Source: Bacteroidales bacterium (GTDB lineage: Bacteria; Bacteroidota; Bacteroidia; Bacteroidales; UBA1715). From it: a stretch of 45,552 nucleotides of DNA. This document shows, one piece after another, positions 7,689 to 16,494 of the stretch. The DNA is taken from contig JAFZTG010000171.1 in assembly GCA_017618935.1 (NCBI GenBank), forward strand, positions 1 to 45,552, given 5' to 3'. The notes beneath the pieces are model-generated. The model searched no databases. It was not told where the DNA came from and saw nothing but the letters and a program-made list of their open reading frames with translations. The number at the start of each line of letters is the position of its first letter. Position 1 is the stretch's first letter. Made by a program: the position numbers and the translations under genes.

Positions 7689-8917
7689 AAAAGATTCTGT
7701 TCGTCATATTTGCTTTGATTTTGTGTGTTCCGACAGAGAGTTTCTGCCAGAAAGGGAAGAAAACCGTGAAACAGGTGCAGGCAGAAGCCGCCAAAGCAAA
7801 GAAAGAAATAGAGCGGACAAGCAAGTTGTTGAAGGAAACGGAAAAAAGCAAGTCAATCTCCATTGAACGCGCCACGTTGCTTGGGCAACAGATTGTTGAG
7901 CGTAGGAATTATGTGAATTCTCTGCAACAGGAAATTGAGTTTATCGAACAAGACATTTTTGCCACTAATTCCCAAATACACACGCTTACAACCAAATTGG
8001 AGGAAGTCCAGAAAGATTACAATCAGACGTTGTTCACCTTGTACAAGGTCAATTCTCAGTATGAACAACTGATTTTCATTTTGTCGGCCGACGACTTCAA
8101 TCAGGCATACAATCGATTGAAATATTTGCAGTATTACTCCGATTATATGATTCAGCAAGCGGAGCGAATCAAGACGTTGCAAGACAGCCTGAACGCCCGA
8201 AAATATGATCTGGAGAAAATGCTCACGAAAAAGAAAAATCTTGTTTCTGAAAAGCAGTCCGAAGCCCGTAAATTGGAGCAGGACAAGTATTTGGAAGACG
8301 TAACCATTAAAAAACTAAATGCTCGTCAGCAGGATTTGAAAAAGAAACTTGCCGAGAAACAAGCACTTGAACGTAAGTTGAATAAACAAATTGAAGCGTT
8401 GATTAAGGCTGAACTTGAGGCAAAACGCAAGGCGGCCGAAACTAAGAATAAGACCAATAATGCAACGACGGTAAATACGTTGACACCAGAGGAAAAACTC
8501 GTGTCGAAGAATTTTGCCGAAAACAAGGGACGCTTGCCGTGGCCGACTGCTACGGGAAAAATCACGGAACATTTCGGACGCCATAAACATCCTACGTTGG
8601 AATATGTTGAGGTTGAAAGTAATGGTATCTCAATAGCCACTACGAAAGGTGCCCGTGCTCGTGCTATTTTCGATGGCACAGTGTCAAAGGTTGTTCTTAT
8701 TCCGGGTCGAAACACAGCAGTGCTTATCAAACACGGAAATTATTACACGGTTTACGATAACCTTGTGACTGTCAATGTGAAAGCAGGACAGCAAATCAAG
8801 GCAAAACAAGAAATAGGCACTATCTACACCGACCCGGAAACTAATTCTACCGTTTTGCAATTGCAAATTTGGAAAGAACTCGAAAAATTGGATCCTGAAC
8901 AGTGGCTTTCGAAATAA
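7685..8917 (+). CDS. EnvC-like murein hydrolase activator (degenerate LytM/M23)
   Basis: 410 residues from a GTG start that overlaps the previous stop. A signal peptide (to about SFCQ) is followed by a long coiled coil (about 25-255) and a C-terminal M23/LytM domain (about 283-410, beginning RLPWPTATGKITEHFG). The zinc ligands of active M23 peptidases are gone: the HxxxD position reads NGIS (N313, S316), the TxYxHL motif reads TVYDNL (N359), and the final HxH reads LQLQ (Q392). This pattern is that of EnvC and similar activators, which switch on amidases at the division site instead of cutting peptidoglycan. It is translationally coupled to DUF4292 and overlaps the next start by 1 bp. Confidence 0.85.
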   Translation: MKKILFVIFALILCVPTESFCQKGKKTVKQVQAEAAKAKKEIERTSKLLKETEKSKSISIERATLLGQQIVERRNYVNSLQQEIEFIEQDIFATNSQIHTLTTKLEEVQKDYNQTLFTLYKVNSQYEQLIFILSADDFNQAYNRLKYLQYYSDYMIQQAERIKTLQDSLNARKYDLEKMLTKKKNLVSEKQSEARKLEQDKYLEDVTIKKLNARQQDLKKKLAEKQALERKLNKQIEALIKAELEAKRKAAETKNKTNNATTVNTLTPEEKLVSKNFAENKGRLPWPTATGKITEHFGRHKHPTLEYVEVESNGISIATTKGARARAIFDGTVSKVVLIPGRNTAVLIKHGNYYTVYDNLVTVNVKAGQQIKAKQEIGTIYTDPETNSTVLQLQIWKELEKLDPEQWLSK

Positions 8918-11900
8918 TGCCTATGGAGAAATCCAATATCAATATCATTCTCAATGAGTTAGATAAATTCACCAAAAAATTTTATACCAACGAATTTATT
9001 AAAGGGCTCATTTTGTTTGTGCTGATTGGCGCCTTCTATTTCTTGATAATCACGTGTGCTGAATATTTCGCATTTTTCCCCACAACGGTTAGAACAATAG
9101 TCTTCTACGTCTCAATTGCATTGGCTCTCGTGGCGTTTGTGAAATATATTGTGATTCCGTTCGGAAAAATTCACAAAATCGGAAAAGTCCTTTCCCACAA
9201 GGAAGCGGCGGAAATTGTAACGAAGTTTTTCCCCGAAATACAAGATACGTTGCTCAACACGCTCGAATTGTCCGACGAGGCGTCGTATGCCGACAATGCG
9301 TTGGCAATTGCTGCCATAAACCAGAAAATAGCGCGATTGCGACCTATCCCGTTTGAGTCGGCCATTGATTTCAAGAAATTGCTGGGGTATTGGAAATATT
9401 TTGTCGCCTTGCTCCTTATTGTCGTTTTAGTGCTGGTATTCTACCCTCGCGCCATTGCTGACGGAGCAAAACGAATCGTGAAACACAATGAATTTTTTGA
9501 AAAACCCGCTCCGTTTGAGTTTTTTCTTGACAATGATTCTCTCACGGTGCTAAAAGGTCAGGATTTTACGATTATAATGCACGTAGAAGGCAAATTTGTG
9601 CCTGAACGGGTAAACATCTCAATTGGGGGGAATGTCTTTCTTATGACGAAAAAAACGGCATCCTCGTTTGAGTATGTTATTCGCGGGTGCAATAATTCCT
9701 TGAATTTTGCCTTCGTTGCCGACGAATATCGCTCCAAAACATATCAGTTGCAAGTGTTCCCGCTCCCGCAACTGCTTGGTTTTACTATTGTTGCGACGGT
9801 TCCGTCCTATACTTTGCTTGATAATGTGACCGTAACAAATACGGGAGATTTGACAATTCCTGTCGGCACGCGAATTTCGTGGACCGTGGATGCCGCCGAC
9901 GCCGATTCGTTGTTTTTCGTGTCGGAAGAAAACGAACAAATCGCTTTTTCTAAAAAAGATGACAAATTTGTTCTCAGTCAACGAATTATGACGACAACAC
10001 CTTATACGTTGATTGGCAAAAATGCGTATCTCGACACGGTACAGATTATAAAATATACGTTTACCACCATTCCCGATGTTAGGCCAACCATTCAAGTTGA
10101 ACAAAAACAGGATAGTTCGCAGTATTTTACCTACTATTTCAAGGGTGAGATTCAAGACGATTACGGCTTCTCTTCGTTGGATTTTGTGTATTTCTTGAAC
10201 GATTCTGCTTCAAGCCAAGTACGCGTTCCTTTGGAATTTTCGCCGGCCAATGCGCACCAACAGTTCTTTTATATGTTCGATTTCGCTCAGTTTTCAAAAG
10301 GCGATGTTGTGAATTATTATTTTGAAGTGTTTGATAATGACGCAGTTAACGGCTATAAGTCGGCACGAACGGTAACGTATGATTTCAAGATACCAACGCA
10401 GGAGGAACTTGAAAAAATGCAGGATGAGTTTTCACAACAAATCGAGTCTTCGTTTAATCAATCGTCGTCGCTTACGCAAGAATTGGTGAAGGATTTCGAC
10501 AAATTGAAACAGAAATTGCTCAACGAGAATCTTTCCGATTGGGAACGCAAACAGGCTCTTGAGGAAATGCGTCAAAAACAAGAACAGATAAAGCAAAATG
10601 TGGAAGAATTGATGCAATCGCTTGAACAAAAGAACGATATGCAGAATAAGTTGTCGGAACGTGACGAGGAAATTCTTCGGAAACAGAAAGAAATTGAAGA
10701 CTTGCTCAATGCGCTGATGGATGACGAACTCAAAAAAATGATGGAAGAATTTAATCAGATGATGGATAATTACAATAAAAACGAGTTTATTCGCAAATCT
10801 GAGGAAATGAAAATGTCGTTTGAAGAGCTTTCAAAACAACTTGACAGGGATTTAGAACTGTTGAACAGAATGGATGTTGAGGAATCGGTTAATCAAACGA
10901 GCGAACGCCTGCAAGAACTTGCTGAGGAACAACGTGCATTGTCGGAACAGTTAAAAAGCGAGAAAAATTCAGAGGAAATTCAACATAAACTTGACGAGAT
11001 TTCTCGTGAATTGGAATCTATTGAGAAAAAATACGAAGACGCTCAAAAGAAAAATGAATCATTGCAGCAAAAGTTTGACTTACCAAGTTTTGACAAACAG
11101 TTCCAAGACATAAAGAACGCTATGCGGCAAAGTCAGGAGGAACAGCAACAGGGGCAACGTTCAAAATCCTCGAAATCAATGAAAAACGCCGCCGAGCAAA
11201 CTCAGCAACTTGCCGAAAATATGCAGAATATGATGCAGCAACAAATGGCTCATCAGAATATGGAGGATATGGCGAATATGCGGCAGATTCTTGAAAATCT
11301 GCTCACGTTCTCGTTCCAACAAGAGGATTTGATGGCGCAAACGGGTAAACTTTCGTATGCCGACCCAAAATATGCCGAGGTGGCAAACAAACAAAACATT
11401 TTACAAGAGAATTTCAAGATAATTAAAGACTCGCTCTATACGCTGAGTTTACGTGTCCCGCAGATTTCGCAGTCAATCAATAATGAAATGTTCGAGATAC
11501 TGAAAAACGGGAATGCCGTAATCGATAATCTTGAACAACGACAACGAAGTCTGGCGAGAGTTAGTCAGCAGTATATCATGACATCGGCCAATAATCTTGC
11601 ACTGCTTTTCTCCGAAGTTCTGCAACAAATGCAACAGCAGGCGGCACAGCAAATGGAAGGCCAGCAACAATGCCAAAATCCACGCAATAGCGGCAAGGGA
11701 CAGAAACCGTCGTTCCAACAAATGAAACAGATGCAGCAGTCGCTCAAAGAACAAATGCAACAGATGATGCAGCAAATGAAGGAGGGAGGAATGCCGTCGG
11801 GACAAATGCAGAAACAACTGAGCGAAATGCTTATGAAGGAACAAATGCTCAAACAGTTGGGAAATCAAATGATGAAAGATGGCGAACTTTCACCCGAAGG

Positions 11901-12234
11901 TGTTCAGCAATTAAAAGACATTCAGCGACTTCTAGACCAAACCGAACGAGATATTGTCAATCAGAATATTACTCCTCAAACGCTTATGCGTCAGGAACAA
12001 ATTCTTACTCGTATGCTCGAAGCCGAAAATGCCGAGAAAGAACGTGACCAAGACAAGGAGCGAGAGTCGAAAACGGCCACACAACGCCCGTCCGACAATG
12101 CGAAAAAAATGTTCAAGCAAACCGAAATTGAGAAACAACAATACGATGACGTGCTACAGGAAAACGCCGTAAAACTGAAACCGCAGTATCAGAAAATCTA
12201 TTCGGATTATATCATTAATCTGAATGAGAATTAG
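8917..12234 (+). CDS. DUF4175 giant membrane coiled-coil protein
   Basis: 1105 residues from ATG 8917, which shares one base with the preceding stop (TAATG); a GTG at 8902 is less likely. Three hydrophobic segments lie in the first third (FIKGLILFVLIGAFYFLIIT, TIVFYVSIALALVAFVKYIV, YFVALLLIVVLVLVFY). Then comes a beta-rich, probably periplasmic region with Ig-like strands up to about residue 490. The rest is coiled coil rich in Gln, Met, Glu and Lys (for example QMQQQAAQQMEGQQQ). It belongs to the Bacteroidota DUF4175 family, whose function is unknown. Being last in the TPR-DUF4292-EnvC operon suggests a cell envelope or division role. Confidence 0.85.
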   Translation: MPMEKSNINIILNELDKFTKKFYTNEFIKGLILFVLIGAFYFLIITCAEYFAFFPTTVRTIVFYVSIALALVAFVKYIVIPFGKIHKIGKVLSHKEAAEIVTKFFPEIQDTLLNTLELSDEASYADNALAIAAINQKIARLRPIPFESAIDFKKLLGYWKYFVALLLIVVLVLVFYPRAIADGAKRIVKHNEFFEKPAPFEFFLDNDSLTVLKGQDFTIIMHVEGKFVPERVNISIGGNVFLMTKKTASSFEYVIRGCNNSLNFAFVADEYRSKTYQLQVFPLPQLLGFTIVATVPSYTLLDNVTVTNTGDLTIPVGTRISWTVDAADADSLFFVSEENEQIAFSKKDDKFVLSQRIMTTTPYTLIGKNAYLDTVQIIKYTFTTIPDVRPTIQVEQKQDSSQYFTYYFKGEIQDDYGFSSLDFVYFLNDSASSQVRVPLEFSPANAHQQFFYMFDFAQFSKGDVVNYYFEVFDNDAVNGYKSARTVTYDFKIPTQEELEKMQDEFSQQIESSFNQSSSLTQELVKDFDKLKQKLLNENLSDWERKQALEEMRQKQEQIKQNVEELMQSLEQKNDMQNKLSERDEEILRKQKEIEDLLNALMDDELKKMMEEFNQMMDNYNKNEFIRKSEEMKMSFEELSKQLDRDLELLNRMDVEESVNQTSERLQELAEEQRALSEQLKSEKNSEEIQHKLDEISRELESIEKKYEDAQKKNESLQQKFDLPSFDKQFQDIKNAMRQSQEEQQQGQRSKSSKSMKNAAEQTQQLAENMQNMMQQQMAHQNMEDMANMRQILENLLTFSFQQEDLMAQTGKLSYADPKYAEVANKQNILQENFKIIKDSLYTLSLRVPQISQSINNEMFEILKNGNAVIDNLEQRQRSLARVSQQYIMTSANNLALLFSEVLQQMQQQAAQQMEGQQQCQNPRNSGKGQKPSFQQMKQMQQSLKEQMQQMMQQMKEGGMPSGQMQKQLSEMLMKEQMLKQLGNQMMKDGELSPEGVQQLKDIQRLLDQTERDIVNQNITPQTLMRQEQILTRMLEAENAEKERDQDKERESKTATQRPSDNAKKMFKQTEIEKQQYDDVLQENAVKLKPQYQKIYSDYIINLNEN

Positions 12235-12256
12235 TCGACACAGGCTATCAAATAAA

Positions 12257-12937
12257 TCACAAACTCTCCGAAAGGGCTTTCCACAAATTATCTTCGGGAA
12301 CAGGAGCGGTAATTTTTATTGATTCTTTGGTAACAGGATGAATAAATTCCACAGAGCGGGCATGAAGCGAAATTCCACCGTCTTTGTTGCTTCGTTCTGC
12401 ACCGTATTTTAAGTCGCCTTTTATCGGGCACCCCATGTGCGAAAGTTGACAACGAATTTGGTGATGCCGTCCCGTATGTAGGTCTATTTCAAGTAGATGA
12501 TAGTTCTCTGAAGATGCAATGAGCGAATAACTCAGCCGTGCAAGTTTTGCATCCTTGGCATCTTTTTGACACACAAACGATTTATTCTTTTTCGCATCAC
12601 GACGAATATAGTCTTCAAGCGTGGCTGATTCAACTTTGGGAAGATTTTTAACGATTGCCCAATACGTTTTCTTGATTTCCTTTGAACGAAATTGCTCGTT
12701 GAGTCGTGTCAGCGCCTTGCTTGTGCGGGCAAACACCACCACGCCGCTCACAGGTCGGTCTATTCTATGCACCGCATTCAGGAAAACGGCTCCGGGCTTG
12801 TTGTATTTGATTTTGATATACTGCTTCGCCAAATCCTCGAGAGCCACATCGCCCGTCGTATCGGCTTGCACAAGCATATTGTTCGGTTTGTTCGCAACCA
12901 GAATGTGATTATCCTCGTATAAAACTTGAAAATCCAT
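12257..12937 (-). CDS. RluA-family RNA pseudouridine synthase
   Basis: 226 residues. The catalytic motif is HRIDRPVSGVVVFAR (58-72, nucleophile D60), followed by the LHTGRHHQIRCQLSHMGCPIKGDLKYG block typical of the family. It isomerises uridine to pseudouridine in rRNA or tRNA; the exact target cannot be read from the sequence. There is no S4 domain, so it is the short form of the family. Its ATG overlaps the panB stop by one base (TAATG), so it is translated from the panB message. Confidence 0.9.
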   Translation of the reverse strand: MDFQVLYEDNHILVANKPNNMLVQADTTGDVALEDLAKQYIKIKYNKPGAVFLNAVHRIDRPVSGVVVFARTSKALTRLNEQFRSKEIKKTYWAIVKNLPKVESATLEDYIRRDAKKNKSFVCQKDAKDAKLARLSYSLIASSENYHLLEIDLHTGRHHQIRCQLSHMGCPIKGDLKYGAERSNKDGGISLHARSVEFIHPVTKESIKITAPVPEDNLWKALSESL

Positions 12938-13758
12938 TAATACTGTTCGTTTTCATTAGGAAAATCACCCGATTTCACATCTCCGATATATCCTTTGGTC
13001 GCTTCGGTTATCACAGAAAACAAATCGGCGTAGCGACGTAGGAAACGAGGAGAAAAATCCTTGTTTATTCCCAACATATCGTGTAACACAAGTACCTGAC
13101 CGTCAACACCACCACCGGCTCCAATGCCGATAATCGGAATCTTCACCTCCTTGGCGATTTTTTCAGCCAAAACGGCAGGAACTTTCTCTATCACAATGGC
13201 AAAACAGCCAGCTTCTTCCAACTTATGGGCGTCGGAAATCAGTTTTTTTGCTTCCGCTTCCTCTTGAGCACGCACGGCATACGTTCCGAATTTATTGATA
13301 GACTGTGGCGTAAGTCCAAGGTGTCCCATTACTGGGATTCCAGCAGTAATGATACGTTTTATAGAATCGATAATTTCCTCACCGCCTTCCATTTTTACTG
13401 CACCACAGCCGGTTTCCTTCATAATTCTCACAGCCGAATGAAGCGCTTCAATCGGGTCGCTTTGATACGAGCCAAACGGCAAATCAACAACAATCAACGC
13501 ACGATTTACCGCCCGTTGCACCGACGCGGCGTGGTAAATCATCTGGTCCAACGTGATTGGTAATGTGGTGACATTTCCCGCCATCACATTTGAAGCAGAA
13601 TCGCCTACAAGAATCACGTCAATTCCAGCATGGTCCAAAATTTTTGCCAAAGAATAATCGTAGGCCGTAAGCATTGAAATCTTCTCGCCACGCTGTTTCA
13701 TCGCTTGTAAAACGTGCGTGGTAACCACTTTTTCGGAAATTGTATTCGCTGTTGACAT
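12937..13758 (-). CDS. panB: 3-methyl-2-oxobutanoate hydroxymethyltransferase
   Basis: 273 residues, close to the usual length. It transfers a hydroxymethyl group from methylene-tetrahydrofolate to alpha-ketoisovalerate, giving ketopantoate for pantothenate and coenzyme A. Signature stretches are [34 protein letters not shown] (metal-binding D in VGDS), [23 protein letters not shown], the active-site glutamate in FAIVIEKVP, and [21 protein letters not shown]. No panC or panE is beside it. A TACCTTTG at 13776-13783 is its likely -7 box. Confidence 0.96.
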   Translation of the reverse strand: MSTANTISEKVVTTHVLQAMKQRGEKISMLTAYDYSLAKILDHAGIDVILVGDSASNVMAGNVTTLPITLDQMIYHAASVQRAVNRALIVVDLPFGSYQSDPIEALHSAVRIMKETGCGAVKMEGGEEIIDSIKRIITAGIPVMGHLGLTPQSINKFGTYAVRAQEEAEAKKLISDAHKLEEAGCFAIVIEKVPAVLAEKIAKEVKIPIIGIGAGGGVDGQVLVLHDMLGINKDFSPRFLRRYADLFSVITEATKGYIGDVKSGDFPNENEQY

Positions 13759-13775
13759 CGTTAATAAATTTAAAG

Positions 13776-13783
13776 CAAAGGTA
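13776..13783 (-). promoter_or_regulatory. panB promoter -7 element
   Basis: On the minus strand TACCTTTG matches TAnnTTTG. It lies 17 bp upstream of the panB ATG, giving a leader of only about ten bases. Confidence 0.55.
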
Positions 13784-13807
13784 CATTTTTCATCGTGTTA
13801 ATGACAA

Positions 13808-14191
13808 TTACTTTTGCATTTTTTCGCGAGATGAAAAAAATGAAAATTCAATAAACACATATAAGAAAAACAAACCAACAATAAACAGACCGTAAAATAA
13901 CTTAATTTCTTTGGAAGAAACCTCGTCAAACCATAACAAAGGTATGGTTAAAAATAAGTAACACAGAAACTTAATCGTTCGTATGACAATGATTTTAAAC
14001 ATACTTGACTTGTCCTGTTTTTTTGTCAAAAAAGCAAATGCAAGTTCTCCAAGCATATTCACAATAGAGAATGCAGAAATAAGCGTGAGAGTGTATCTGA
14101 GCGTTTCCTTCGGAGAAAGGGTAATGCCAAGAAAAAACAAAATTGCGTATGTGAAACAATGTATCGTTGCCCGACGAAGAAAGAAATTCAT
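13808..14191 (-). CDS. Small four-helix membrane protein of the AtpZ cluster
   Basis: 127 residues with about four membrane helices (for example IHCFTYAILFFLGITLS, LTLISAFSIVNMLGELAFAFL, TIKFLCYLFLTIPLLWF and LFYGLFIVGLFFLYVFIEF). It overlaps the AtpZ-like gene by 4 bp. In many Bacteroidota a similar unnamed membrane protein sits between AtpZ and ATP synthase subunit a, so it may help ATP synthase assembly. Here the next gene is panB, not atpB. No sequence motif fixes a function. Confidence 0.7.
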   Translation of the reverse strand: MNFFLRRATIHCFTYAILFFLGITLSPKETLRYTLTLISAFSIVNMLGELAFAFLTKKQDKSSMFKIIVIRTIKFLCYLFLTIPLLWFDEVSSKEIKLFYGLFIVGLFFLYVFIEFSFFSSREKMQK

Positions 14192-14397
14192 TTTCCCAAT
14201 TTTATAAAATCCTTAATCGCCAAATATATTGCGGCAAACACCGCCACAAGAGAACAAACGATAGTGAAAACCTGATTTTCGTTTTCAAAAACCTCGTCTA
14301 ATTTCTGCCCGCCGAAAACACCAACAAGGATTACGACCAGCATTTCTATACCGATATTGGTATATTTTATGAAATTGTTGATGTTATTTTTTTTCAA
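14188..14397 (-). CDS. AtpZ/AtpI-family ATP synthase accessory protein
   Basis: 69 residues with two membrane helices (IEMLVVILVGVFGGQKLDE and FTIVCSLVAVFAAIYLAIKDFIK). The G-x-x-x-D turn between them (VFGGQKLDEVF) is the mark of the AtpZ/AtpI (ATPase_gene1) family, which aids c-ring assembly or Mg transport beside F-type ATP synthases. Its start lies inside the bactofilin gene (14-bp overlap) and its stop overlaps the next gene as ATGA. Confidence 0.8.
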   Translation of the reverse strand: MKKNNINNFIKYTNIGIEMLVVILVGVFGGQKLDEVFENENQVFTIVCSLVAVFAAIYLAIKDFIKLGK

Positions 14398-14749
14398 CTG
14401 TCGCGTCTTTTTCGCCGTTCATTTTGCATGTGCCGGTAAAAATTGCTCCTGGCTCAATGGCAAGTTTTGTCGTAATAATATCGCCAAGGAATTTCGCGGT
14501 TGCACGCAACGACAACAAATCTTTTATGGTAAGTTTTCCGTTAACGGAACCTTCCACGTCACAGTTCTGACATGTGATTTCTCCTTTTACATCGCCAGTT
14601 TTACCAACGACAATCTTACCTTTTGCCGTTAAGTTTCCCGACAAAACGCCGTCAATTCTCATATCGCTATCGCAGGTAATGTCACCATTTATAACGGTTC
14701 CCGATGTAATCAAGTTTGTTGAAAATGCTCCGTTTTCAGATTTTCCCAT
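14384..14749 (-). CDS. Bactofilin, polymer-forming cytoskeletal protein
   Basis: 121 residues. The core is a repetitive right-handed beta-helix: GTVINGDITCDSDMRIDGVLSG, NLTAKGKIVVGKTGDVKGEI, CQNCDVEGSVNGKLTIKDL and SLRATAKFLGDIITTKLAIE. Such proteins polymerise without nucleotide and anchor envelope or shape functions. The first gene of a three-gene overlapping set with AtpZ and a membrane protein. A likely promoter lies at 14770-14777. Confidence 0.9.
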   Translation of the reverse strand: MGKSENGAFSTNLITSGTVINGDITCDSDMRIDGVLSGNLTAKGKIVVGKTGDVKGEITCQNCDVEGSVNGKLTIKDLLSLRATAKFLGDIITTKLAIEPGAIFTGTCKMNGEKDATVEKK

Positions 14750-14769
14750 ATTTGTAATTTTTTAGTGAG

Positions 14770-14777
14770 CAAATATA
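14770..14777 (-). promoter_or_regulatory. Bactofilin operon -7 element
   Basis: TATATTTG on the minus strand fits TAnnTTTG; a TTTTGC a little upstream may serve as the -33 part. About 20 bp before the ATG. Confidence 0.5.
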
Positions 14778-14869
14778 CATAAAAAATCCTTGCAAAAGCA
14801 GATTTTTTCGTTTTTATGCAAAAACGCATCTCTCATTTTCGTTATTCTTCATTGCAATGAGATTTTCAA

Positions 14870-14877
14870 TATCTTTG
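14870..14877 (+). promoter_or_regulatory. PAP2 gene -7 element
   Basis: TATCTTTG, a perfect match to the Bacteroidota -7 box, 19 bp before the ATG at 14897. A TTG lies near 14852, at a plausible -33 distance. Confidence 0.6.
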
Positions 14878-14896
14878 TTGCCGAAAAACGTTTACG

Positions 14897-15481
14897 ATGA
14901 AGGCGTATCGCTCGTGCATAGTACTATTTCTGCTGTTTTGCTTCCAAATTTCGGGCAAGGCACAACGCTTGGAATATGCCTATTGGGAAACCTACGGGCA
15001 ATATGTTCCTTTGGCGGTTGCCGAGTTTGGCGGTTGCGTCGGTTTAGACGCACACGACACGTTTTGGTTGCGTTCTTTCAAAATCGGAACGGCCTTTGTG
15101 TCGGAATTTGTCATCGTGAAATCATTGAAATCGGTAATTGACGAGGAACGACCCGACGGACGGAGTAATAACTCGTTTCCTTCGGGACATACGGCCACGG
15201 CATTCAACGGTGCGGAATTGGTGCGATATGAATATGGCACGTGGTGGGGCGTGGGAGCCTATACGTTGGCAACAGCCGTGGGTTTGTCGAGAGTATATCA
15301 CAAACGGCATTACATCTGGGACGTAGGCGCGGGAGCATTATGTGGCGTGCTTTCAGCACGAATAGGCATACAAACCGTTTCAAAAATCAAGGAAAAACGA
15401 GATTCTAAAATCGAAGATATTTCGTTCTCTCCCGTATTTTCACCGCAAAACGTCGGTTGTCATCTTTCATTGAGGTTTTAA
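14897..15481 (+). CDS. PAP2-family phosphatase, secreted
   Basis: 194 residues with a signal peptide (MKAYRSCIVLFLLFCFQISGKAQ). The three acid-phosphatase motifs are present: KSVIDEERPDG (motif 1), NNSFPSGHTATAF (motif 2) and SRVYHKRHYIWDVGAGALCG (motif 3, catalytic H). It probably dephosphorylates a lipid or similar phosphate substrate outside the inner membrane. There are fewer hydrophobic helices than in the integral type. The 3' end runs over the start region of the following methyltransferase's promoter. Confidence 0.85.
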   Translation: MKAYRSCIVLFLLFCFQISGKAQRLEYAYWETYGQYVPLAVAEFGGCVGLDAHDTFWLRSFKIGTAFVSEFVIVKSLKSVIDEERPDGRSNNSFPSGHTATAFNGAELVRYEYGTWWGVGAYTLATAVGLSRVYHKRHYIWDVGAGALCGVLSARIGIQTVSKIKEKRDSKIEDISFSPVFSPQNVGCHLSLRF

Positions 15482-15504
15482 AGTCATCAATTCAGAGATT
15501 TCCC

Positions 15505-15512
15505 TATCTTTG
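15505..15512 (+). promoter_or_regulatory. Methyltransferase -7 element
   Basis: TATCTTTG between the PAP2 stop (15481) and the ATG at 15535; perfect match to TAnnTTTG. Supports the start chosen for the next gene. Confidence 0.6.
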
Positions 15513-15534
15513 TCGAAAGAATTTTGCTATTCGT

Positions 15535-16407
15535 ATGATTTATTTAACCCCAACGCATTGGAACGACTATCGTTTGATAGATTCCGGAAATTTTGAGAAA
15601 CTTGAGCAATTCGGTTCTGTAATCACTCGTCGCCCCGAGCCACAGGCAGTTTGGGACAAATCGCTCCCAGAATCGGAATGGCAAAAACGTTCCACCATAG
15701 ATTTTGTAGCTCGTTCAAGCAACAGTGGCGACTGGATTAAGCATAAACCTATTCCCGATGCATGGAATTTAAAGTACGACTACCTGAATTTAACGTGTAA
15801 CCTTAAATTTACATCGTTCAAACACGTGGGAATTTTTCCCGAGCAAGCAGTGAATTGGGACTATATTTCATCAATCTGCAAAGCGAACAAAGGGTTGAAG
15901 GTGTTGAACCTGTTTGGTTACACGGGAATTGCCTCGGTTGCCGCCCGTGCCGCCGGAGCCGATGTCACGCACCTTGATTCGGTGAAACAGGTGGTTTCGT
16001 GGACGAAGCAGAATATGGAAAGTTCGGGCTTGGACAACATTCGTTGGATAGTGGAAGATGCACGGAAATTTGTGGCGAAAGAGGTGAAACGAGGCAATCT
16101 TTATAATGGTATCATTATGGATCCGCCTGCGTTCGGTCGTGGCGCGAATGGCGAAGACTGGAAACTTGAACGTGATTTGAACGCATTATTAAAAGACGTT
16201 GAAAAAATCCTCGACAAGCAAAAGTTTTTCTTTATTCTCAACACATACTCGCTTGGCTTTTCGGCATTTATACTCGAGAATCTGGTAAACGAGATTTTCA
16301 AAAATCACAAAGCCGAAAAAGAATTTGGCGAATTGTATTTGGAAGATGATTTCAAGAAAAAACTGCCCCTTGGCGTAATTGCTCGGTTTACCAATCTCAA
16401 GTCGTAA
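15535..16407 (+). CDS. Class I SAM methyltransferase, RlmI/RlmK-like
   Basis: 290 residues from the ATG at 15535; a longer frame begins inside the PAP2 gene but lies upstream of the promoter. The SAM-binding motif I is VLNLFGYTGIASVAARAAGA (about 120-140), and the catalytic-type DPPAFGRG follows after the acidic motif. The pattern resembles 23S rRNA cytosine-C5 methyltransferases RlmI/RlmK, but the N-terminal PUA domain of RlmI is absent. The substrate is therefore only probably rRNA. Confidence 0.82.
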   Translation: MIYLTPTHWNDYRLIDSGNFEKLEQFGSVITRRPEPQAVWDKSLPESEWQKRSTIDFVARSSNSGDWIKHKPIPDAWNLKYDYLNLTCNLKFTSFKHVGIFPEQAVNWDYISSICKANKGLKVLNLFGYTGIASVAARAAGADVTHLDSVKQVVSWTKQNMESSGLDNIRWIVEDARKFVAKEVKRGNLYNGIIMDPPAFGRGANGEDWKLERDLNALLKDVEKILDKQKFFFILNTYSLGFSAFILENLVNEIFKNHKAEKEFGELYLEDDFKKKLPLGVIARFTNLKS

Positions 16408-16494
16408 CAAAATACGAATATAATTTTTGAATTTAATACGTTTTGATTTGTTACTTCGGAGATTCTTTATATTTTCACAAAAATTTTAAATGGA

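Noticed and set aside
8326..11868. Several antisense frames rich in Leu/His or Cys within DUF4175 and EnvC
   Set aside because: They mirror the Gln/Met/Lys repeats of the sense coiled coils.
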